Assembly: GCA_029718625.1 (NCBI GenBank)
Contig: CM056395.1
Location: 25,066,076-25,130,075, forward strand
Source of the DNA: Synaphobranchus kaupii
Lineage: Eukaryota > Chordata > Actinopteri > Anguilliformes > Synaphobranchidae
Reading direction: 5' to 3'
Length of the DNA stretch: 64,000 nt
Shown here: positions 57,262-64,000 of the stretch, piece by piece
Numbering within the stretch: the stretch's first letter is position 1
Layout of the letters: every line of letters starts with the position of its first letter
Position numbers and translations under genes: made by a program
The notes under the pieces: model-generated
Database searches by the model: none
Seen by the model: only the letters and a program-made list of their open reading frames with translations
What the model was told of the DNA's origin: nothing

Positions 57262-57782
57262 TGTGTAGGGTGTGTATATAAGTAAGTTACACAAATGAAA
57301 CATATTCATGTAAACACACACACACACACACACAAATATAAATAAACACGTCTTTATACATATTTTATTTGAAAAGGGTCTAAACTTTAAATCGTTTTAT
57401 ACCCCAGTGATTTGAAGCCTTCCTTTGCCCTGTGATTTTGATGTAGCCCATGGCTGTGTGGAAATCTGGTTCACTTTGATTGGAAGAAGACTGGCTGATT
57501 TTCAGGCATTAATATTTACAGCTGAACTCTGAGAAGAATGAGAAGCCTTTGAGCTATCAACATGACGCAAGAAAGGAAAACCAGATTACGCCGGGCGCTT
57601 TCAAAATTATATATTAAAAATAATAATAATGAAACTTTTGAAACATTTGTAGATGAAGAATCAAATCTGACTGGACAGTAGTAGGCTGGTTTTAAGTTTG
57701 CTGTGTTTGAGTGGAGACTCACATTACGTGTATGACGTGCCATGGAGGTGATAAAAATAGGTGCACTGATAAAGTGTGCCTT
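57262..57782. other. Non-coding stretch, no gene seen
   Basis: Unique sequence apart from an (AC)n run at about 57316-57335. Confidence 0.4.
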
Positions 57783-58076
57783 ATCGTAAAGAGTAGGGGT
57801 TTCCCCGGTGTCCTGGCTAAACTCCCAACCCAGGCTCTTTCAATCTGCCACCTAATCATCCCCCCAGTTTAATTGGCTAAAAAATTATTCTCTCCCCCTC
57901 CACCTCAGCTGATGTGTGGTGAGCATTCTGGCGCAAAATGGCTGCCGTTGCATCACCTAGGTGGGTGCTACACATTTGTGGTGGTTGAGGCAAGTTTCCC
58001 CCTCATCATTGTAAAGCGCTTTGAGTATCGAGAAAGGCGCTATATAAATGGCAGGTATTATTATTATTATTATTAC
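57783..58076 (+). mobile_element. L2-type LINE 3' end
   Basis: Contains AAAATGGCTGCCGTTGCATC, GGTGGGTGCTACACATTTG, GGTGGTTGAGG and the tail stem AAAGCGCTTTGAGTATC, AAGGCGCTATATAAATGG. It ends in (ATT)n at about 58058-58076. This is the conserved 3' end of fish L2/CR1-like LINEs, 5'-truncated, without coding sequence. Confidence 0.7.
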
Positions 58077-58149
58077 ACGCAAAATGGAATAGGGATAATT
58101 CAACGGAAAGAAGGTAAAAACAGAGAAACACAAGTGTGGTTTACTGTTT

Positions 58150-58745
58150 GAAAAGAAACAAGCTAGTACAATTAATGAAGCTTACACCATTACAACAACA
58201 GTAATGCGAATATGGCATTAAAATGCATCATCTGCTGGGAAAGCCGTCATGACTTCTTTTGAACACAGACACAAGCCAATCTTTTCATCAGGACATCTTC
58301 GCCACCTCCCACACCACCTGTTTTGAGCCCAAACACAAATCTCCTAGAATCAGCGGGTCAATGAATCCCACGTAATTAACAAATTCATAAATTGGCCAAT
58401 TATTTGCCATCACCTGCATTATTCCCTGAGAACAAAAGTTCTCAGACAATGTGCCAAAGGCCCAGAGGAACAGACACATCCTCACATCTCATCCAGAGTC
58501 CAGGCGGGTAGACTTTCTCTCATTCCTTCTGGAGAATTAAGATTGAATAACAATGAGGGCTTTTGGAGATAAGATTCCTGCTATAAGGCCGTGCTTGGCA
58601 GGGTGTAAGCTTTCTCCAGCTTCCCTAGTGCTACGCGGCCTTAAGACTGCAAATAAATATTACTCCATTGTTAAAAGGAATAAAATTCATCTCCTTGGGG
58701 AATTGCATCTCTTTTTATAATCCATGTATAATCTTTTTTTGTTAA
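58150..58745. promoter_or_regulatory. Candidate non-coding regulatory block (unverified)
   Basis: About 600 bp without repeats or credible open frames, with CACGTAATTAAC, GGCCAATTATTTGCC, AGATTGAATAACAATGAGG and GCAAATAAATATTACTCC. The motif density and balanced composition make this the strongest enhancer-like stretch in the window, but conservation could not be tested. Confidence 0.28.
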
Positions 58746-58819
58746 TGATCTCATTTATGAGTTTAATTTAAGCTTCTGCACCCACCCTCTAGATAAGGTT
58801 CCGTTTTGGACCCGGCCGA

Positions 58820-59040
58820 CGATTGTGTGCGTGTGCATATTTGTGTGTGTGTGTATGTTTGCACATGTGTGTGTGCGTGTGTGCGTGTGTGTGTGTGTGT
58901 ATGTTTGCACATGTTTGTGTACGTGTGTGTGTGTGTGTGTGTGCATGTTTGCAAATGTGTATGTGCGTGTACATGTGTGTGTGCATGTTTGCGCATGTGT
59001 GAGTGTGTGTATGCGTGTGTGCATGTGTGTGTATATATTT
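58820..59040. repeat. TG-rich microsatellite with periodic TGTTTGCACATG
   Basis: TG dinucleotides interrupted at roughly regular spacing by ATGTTTGCACATG/ATGTTTGCAAATG, so a longer, about 40-60-bp, period is superimposed. Confidence 0.85.
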
Positions 59041-59046
59041 TTTGTG

Positions 59047-59254
59047 TGCACAGTTTTTGCACAGCAAAAAACAAATCTTAACAAGCATTTTAATCTTATG
59101 TTTAGACTTATTTCTTTTTTGCTAAATAAGACAGTGCCAGTGGGGTAAGATCATTTCACTTGTCAAGCAAAAAATTAACTTAAAACAAACCAATATTTGC
59201 CACTTTAGAGAAAAAAATAATTACAAGTTGGAAGCACTTTTTGCAGTGTATATT
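59047..59254. mobile_element. Short non-autonomous DNA element, copy B
   Basis: Matches the block at 8,224-8,506 in order and orientation (AACAAGCATTT, TTTTTTGCTAAATAAGACA, CCAGTGGGGTAAGATCATTT, CTTGTCAAGCAAAAA). The left CACAGTTTTTGCACAG and right CACTTTTTGCAGTG are imperfect inverse ends. Confidence 0.6.
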
Positions 59255-59599
59255 TTATGATTGTGTGGGATCTGTCAAAACCCATCTCTCTTTGTCTGCA
59301 CTGTCGACTCTGTAGACACATTTCTAGCGGGAAACATCAAAGTCATTCACCTTAAACGCACAGCGGTGCCAGATGTCAGCATTTAAGGTGGAAGCCTTCA
59401 CCCGAATCAGTTTTTTATTTATTTTTTACTTCTGGGCTGCGCGTGCTGTTCTCCCTCGTATTAGCACACAAAACGGCGCCGTCCTGAAACCGCTTCTGTA
59501 ATTCATCGCAATACAACGGAGAGGGGCAAGTACAGGGGCAAGTACAGGGCTGCCAGGTACCGTCTCCTTCCAGTGGGGAGACACGGAGGTCTCGTGTCT

Positions 59600-59810
59600 G
59601 TGGGGGACCCCGGCTGCAGGAGCTTTGATAAATACATTTACACTCCAGATAAGATTTGGCTCATTCTGCCCCTGCTGCTATCTGGAGAGTGTAAACCACT
59701 CTGTGCATTCAAAATGGAGAGTGTCCAGATGCCTTATTTTAATCAGCCAATGGCAACTGGACACTCAGAGACTGCAGATCCACTAATTTTCTGTGCAGTT
59801 TAAGGTCAAC
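59600..59810. promoter_or_regulatory. Candidate regulatory block with an inverted repeat
   Basis: TTTACACTCCAGATA (59637-59651) faces TATCTGGAGAGTGTAAA (59679-59695) across 27 bp, in otherwise unique sequence. Both arms contain an AGATA/TATCT GATA-type core. Function is inference. Confidence 0.25.
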
Positions 59811-59837
59811 GGTATCTCAAAATATATAATTATATCA

Positions 59838-59992
59838 CACACACATGCATGCACATACACACACCACCTGCACATGCACATACGCACACACACACGCACA
59901 GACACATGCACAGACACATGCACAGACACAAAACACATACACATGCACACTCACACGCATGCACACGCACACACACACACACACACATTCAT
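59838..59992. repeat. (CA)n microsatellite with ACAGACACATGC sub-repeat
   Basis: CA repeats with CATG interruptions; three direct copies of CACAGACACATG lie in the middle. Confidence 0.9.
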
Positions 59993-60523
59993 TTGCACAG
60001 GCAGGCATAGGTGTATACCTGCGTGTCTTTCTGCTCTGTCCTTCGGCATCTCCTGTTACCTGAGTAGTATGTAAGTCCATGATGGATAACATTAGGAACT
60101 AACAAGTTGGCTTGTGGAAAATCAATGTGGGGTGAAAATTTGATTTACCAGAGAGAACCTTTAGGCAAAGTGTACTTTATAAATATATATATGCATCTTA
60201 TTATTTTTTTCCTGTGGCTTCAGATGTGTATGCGAGTGTGTGGGGGGGAATGAAATGGAATCTCGGTTAGGTGTCACGGAAACACGTGGCGGTAGAATTC
60301 GGCGCTCCACGATTCCCTTTCCTGCCACGTCTGCCTTTTGATTGTCTAATTCTATTACGATAAACACCCTAATGCAATCGCACCAAGGGTAAGAAGTGTC
60401 CTGTAGCCCTGCTGCAAATCAATCTTTCTGTCAGAGTCACTGAATCAATTTTGTCTTCCTGGGAAAGACTCGGCAAACAAGTTAAAGCTGAGTCATCTAA
60501 TAGAAGCGGGGTGATGAAGCTCG
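59993..60523. other. Non-coding stretch, no gene seen
   Basis: Unique sequence between the CA array and the 25-bp minisatellite. Confidence 0.4.
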
Positions 60524-60969
60524 GAGTAAAGATGCTATGATAGAGACGGAGTAAAGATGCCATAATAGAGACAGAGTAAAGATTCCATAATAGAGACAGA
60601 GTAAAGATGCCATAATAGAGACAGAGTAAAGATGCCATAATAGAGACAGAGTAAAGATGCCATAATAGAGACAGAGTAAAGATGCCATAATAGAGACAGA
60701 GTAAAGATGCCATAATAGAGACAGAGTAAAGATGCCATAATAGAGACAGAGTAAAGATGCCATAATAGAGACAGAGTAAAGATGCCATAATAGAGACAGA
60801 GTAAAGATGCCATGATAGAGACAGAGTAAAGATGCCATGATAGAGACAGAGTAAAGATGCCATAATAGAGACAGAGTAAAGATGCCATAATAGAGACAGA
60901 GTAAAGATGCCATAATAGAGACAGAGTAAAGATGCCATAATAGAGACAGAGTAAAGATGCCATAATAGA
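60524..60969. repeat. 25-bp minisatellite, about 18 units
   Basis: Units of AGTAAAGATGCCATAATAGA plus GACAG, nearly identical, with CATGATAG variants near 60811-60845 and diverged units at the left end. The unit has no stop on the minus strand in any phase, so overlapping minus-strand frames of 138-189 codons arise. Their product would be a 25-residue repeat rich in Leu, Tyr and Ser. They are repeat artefacts. Confidence 0.95.
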
Positions 60970-62563
60970 TTGAAATGGAGCTGTGTAGGAAGGGGGGAGA
61001 GGGGAAGGAGGCCTGTTATTACAGAGAGAGGCGATCAAAGACAGAAACAAAGACAGCTGCTGTCAACCACCCAGTCATTCAAGGTTGTTAGGACCAGGCG
61101 GTCCTGCAAACATGGGGGCGTTTTTCACATTTTGTCTTTGATTCAAAGCGTTCATCCAGCCGGGCCATCGGTCCGAACCTTTTGGTCTTTCCCCTTCCGT
61201 TGCTCGCCAAAAAGGAAGCGGCCGGCCGGCATTAATCTTTCGGACGCGCGATGCATTTCCAGTCATGTTAAACACCATTTGTGGTTGTTAGCCTCGGGCC
61301 TTGTGTCTTTCTTTATTACAGGATCTCAGCATGTGTGGCCAAGCGCTGACAGCTATATAGCTCAGCATTAATCCTTGCACTAAAACATCATATTTAATAT
61401 TCAGGAAGCACATAATTTGTCCGGCAGCTTTTATAGGTGATTGTGTACTCTCAGCAATTTACTTTTTTGCCCGAATATTACCGTTCACAGTTCATGTTGG
61501 AATATGGTGTCAAGTGTGTGTGTGTGTGTGTGTGGGAGGGGGAGGGGGAGGGGGGGGGGGGGGTTGTTACCTTTAAAGGGTTTGCCACCTTTTAAAACGT
61601 CCATTGCTTGGGTGCAAACATGACTTTTGACTGGCCACCAGTGCTGTGCAAATGTAACATTATCCTCTAGACTTTGTGTGGTAATAAAACACAATGGTGT
61701 AACACCTTGTTTACCGGTTTATTTCACTCTCCATAGAGCATTTAATTGTAGATTAGGGCTGATGCTGTCGTCGCACCACCGTATTTGTGCATTATTGTCG
61801 TACGCATGACATGAAATCAAGTAACAGCCATCTGTCTCTGAAACTATAGGGGAGAAATAAAACAGCCGTACGTACGATGGCACCTTCTCTCGCCCTGGAG
61901 GCATTACAGCAAAGATGCTGAAAGCATGCCGGCTCCGTCATTGTCCGTTACAATGCAGACTACTTTACTCCCACTCTGATTGTAAAATACATTTTCATTT
62001 TAGCGCCATTCCGGGCCTACGTTCCTCCGCTGCAGCTGCCAATCACAACGGCGGGGTTTTATTGCCAGCTTCCGTTTGGGCCGCCGAACCGCACACACAT
62101 CAACGGCAGACATAAATATAATTATCCGCTGACTTTTCTACTTACGTATGGATGGAAAAATGGGACAGATGAAAGCAGAAAGCAGTCAAGGGTCATCTCT
62201 CCGAAATGCCCCAACGAATGTGATTTCCTGCGTGCACACGCTGACAGTCGGGCTGTGATTTCAGACAGGAAGTGATGTCTTTTTCTACAGCGTTATGGAG
62301 AGAGAGCCCATGAGAAATGATAGATGTATGTTATAAGTGTATCTTCCCTCCTCTCTCTGGTTGCCAGTTTGTGGTCTTCCTGCACCATCCCTTACAGTGT
62401 AACCCCTCCCCAGGGTGATTTGTTTCTGATCTGCCCCTGGTATTCATCACTCTATGTCTGACAAGCCTTCAGCTAAGGGCTTTCTGTCAGCGCCTTCACT
62501 CAAGCAATAAGCCGCCAAAATCCCAGCGTGTCTCCCTGCACCCTTCACCTGGCATTCGCCCTG
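60970..62563. promoter_or_regulatory. Unique non-coding stretch with enhancer-like blocks
   Basis: No gene. Blocks 61080-61440 and 61740-62160 are repeat-free, CpG-containing and motif-rich (TTGTGCATTATTG, GCCAATCACAACGG, CATAAATATAATTATCC). A GT run and a G-rich tract separate them (about 61514-61563). Enhancer function is inference. Confidence 0.22.
61534..61563. repeat. (GT)n followed by a G-rich tract
   Basis: GGGAGGGGGAGGGGGAGGGG followed by a long G run fits the G-quadruplex pattern. Confidence 0.9.
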
Positions 62564-62925
62564 CTTAATTTGGGAATGGTTCTGCAGAAAACGGGACCGT
62601 CCGCTTAATTTAGGAATGGTTCTACAGAAAACAGGACCGCTGTGCTTAATTTGGGAATGGTTCTGCAGAATACAGGACCCCTGCGCTTAATTTGGGAATG
62701 GTTACACTGAAAAGAGGACCGCTGTGCTTAATTTGGGAATGGTTCTGCAGAAAACAGGACCCCTGCGCTTAATTTGGGAATGGTTCTGCAGAAAACAGGA
62801 CCCCTGCGCTTAATTTGGGAATGGTTCTGCAGAAAACAGGACCCCTGCGCTTAATTTGGGAATGGTTCTACAGAAAACAGGACCCCTGCGCTTAATTTGG
62901 GAATGGTTCTGCAGAAAACAGGACT
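62564..62925. repeat. 41-bp minisatellite, about nine units
   Basis: Units contain GCTTAATTTGGGAATGGTTC, then TGCAGAAAACAGGACCCCTGC. The period is 41 bp (starts at 62767, 62808, 62849, 62890), with slightly shorter units at the left end. The right-hand units are the most alike. Confidence 0.95.
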
Positions 62926-64000
62926 GGGAAATATGGGTCTCTTGTTGAGACTAAGGCGGTAAACAGAAATGTTACAAAAGCAAAATGACCGTCGTGATGT
63001 AGGAGACAGGAAGCCATGATAGACCGACATGTTTTTTTTGTATGTTTTATTGTGAAATTAATTAATTAATCACTGGACTAAACGCTAATGCAATTAATCT
63101 GGTAACTTGCCAGCAGTATGTTATGACCAAGTAAACATTCTTTGGGATGCTCTCTGCATTTTTGGGTTTTGGATTTAATTAAACTTCTTTTAATTGCACA
63201 TTTTAATTGGTGTGAGGGAGAGAAATTGGGGAGCCCTAGACTACTAATGCTGTCATCTATCTTGGGAGGGACAGTGTGCAAAAGAATAAAACAAAGTAAA
63301 ATAACGGCCACAAGACCTCATCGCCTCAGTATGCTCAGGAGTTGGCTCTGCTAATAAGCCCTTGCTATGACCTGACCCGAGTGGCTTGGTTCTGTTTGTC
63401 CACCAAAACACTCATTTTAAAATACATATTCATTTAATCTAGAAGGTGAAAAGAATAGAAATAGCAACATAGCTTTGAGCCAAAAATAAATATGCATGTT
63501 AAACGATGTGGCCAGGCAAACTACCGTAGTCATAATTCAGAGAGCGGAGCTGCTGTTCTTTGGCACGGTTCTGTTGTGCCGGTAGTTTGGATGGACAGGT
63601 GGTAGCGCTGAGCAAGATGTTGACATGGTCCTGAAACAGGGGGTTCTGGGAAGGGGGCCTCCCTCTCTCTCTATGTATTAGAGTCAACAGGGTCCAGGAC
63701 TCCAAAGAAAAAGCAGTCAGCCGTCGCGTTGGACGAGACCGTACACTCAGCGGTGCATGTCTCGTCCAGGTAGGGCTCCTCTCTGTCAGCTCAGCTATTA
63801 TTCAGGAAAGCTAACATTGCACCGGGCTGAGGATGCAGCGCACTTTTAAACCCTGGCCACACCTTACCTGCTAGCCTTTCCGCGGTTAGCAAGTAAGGGA
63901 ATTTTAATCCCAAATCGATGTCCCGCTTTCACAGCATGCTATCGTCAGCCCGCTAGGCTAAATGATGTAATCACATGTAATGCATTCAAGCCGTTTTAAC
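62926..64000. other. Non-coding stretch to the end of the window
   Basis: No gene. The block 63030-63330 has AATTAATTAATTAATC and TTTAATTAAACTTC (homeobox-type). A perfect 10-bp inverted repeat, TGGACGAGAC at 63730-63739 and GTCTCGTCCA at 63759-63768, lies in CpG-containing sequence near the end. Confidence 0.4.

Noticed and set aside
60369..61050. Minus-strand open frames encoding a 25-residue hydrophobic repeat
   Set aside because: Product of the 25-bp minisatellite, present in overlapping frames at once; no start context or flanking coding sequence.

Overview
This 64-kb window looks like non-coding, repeat-rich chromosomal DNA of a ray-finned (teleost) fish. The evidence is the repeat set: tRNA-headed SINEs with the fish LINE-type tail, several fish Tc1/mariner and hAT elements, a Kolobok/T2-type element, an RTE-like LINE 3' end seen twice, abundant CA/TG microsatellites, and an intact sushi-like Ty3/gypsy chromovirus. 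The species cannot be fixed from the sequence. I find no host protein-coding gene that I can support with confidence. The longest open frames outside the retrotransposon are products of stop-free tandem repeats.

The central feature is a complete LTR retrotransposon at 28,664-35,814, flanked by a perfect CTTTG target duplication. Its two LTRs (1,414 and 1,391 bp) appear identical except for one 23-bp repeat unit. Gag (326 aa, CCHC knuckle) and Pol (protease, RT, RNase H, integrase, chromodomain) are both open. They are linked by a -1 frameshift site (CCCAAAA) followed by a strong predicted stem-loop. The 11 nt just inside the 5' LTR are the exact complement of an 11-nt block near the predicted transcription start, which points to Tf1/sushi-type self-priming. 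A diverged solo LTR of the same family (21,904-23,031, target duplication GGGTG) sits inside the terminal repeat of a decayed Tc1 element and keeps the same 11-nt block.

Region by region: 0-10 kb holds a Tc1 remnant, a hAT-like end, a 1.93-kb minus-strand solo LTR (AAACA duplication) with a ~486-bp internal duplication, and a 22-bp minisatellite of exactly 25 units. 10-28 kb is mostly unique DNA with three SINEs of one family, one copy of a second SINE family, the Tc1/solo-LTR nest and a chimeric inverted-repeat MITE. 28-36 kb is the retrotransposon. 36-46 kb holds long CA arrays, a second-family SINE, a 62-bp minisatellite abutting a Tc1 remnant, a second MITE, and a hAT-type MITE (TGTGTGAG duplication) inserted in a LINE tail.

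46-64 kb has a CpG-rich block with a possible spliced exon (46.6-47.1 kb), a hAT-type MITE whose terminal repeat has grown into a 45/90-bp minisatellite, and a three-deep nest (LINE tail inside a Kolobok-like THAP element inside another inverted-repeat element). It also holds two further minisatellites (25 bp and 41 bp) and several repeat-free stretches rich in homeobox/POU-like motifs. Those stretches are plausible conserved enhancers of a neighbouring developmental gene, but conservation was not testable here.
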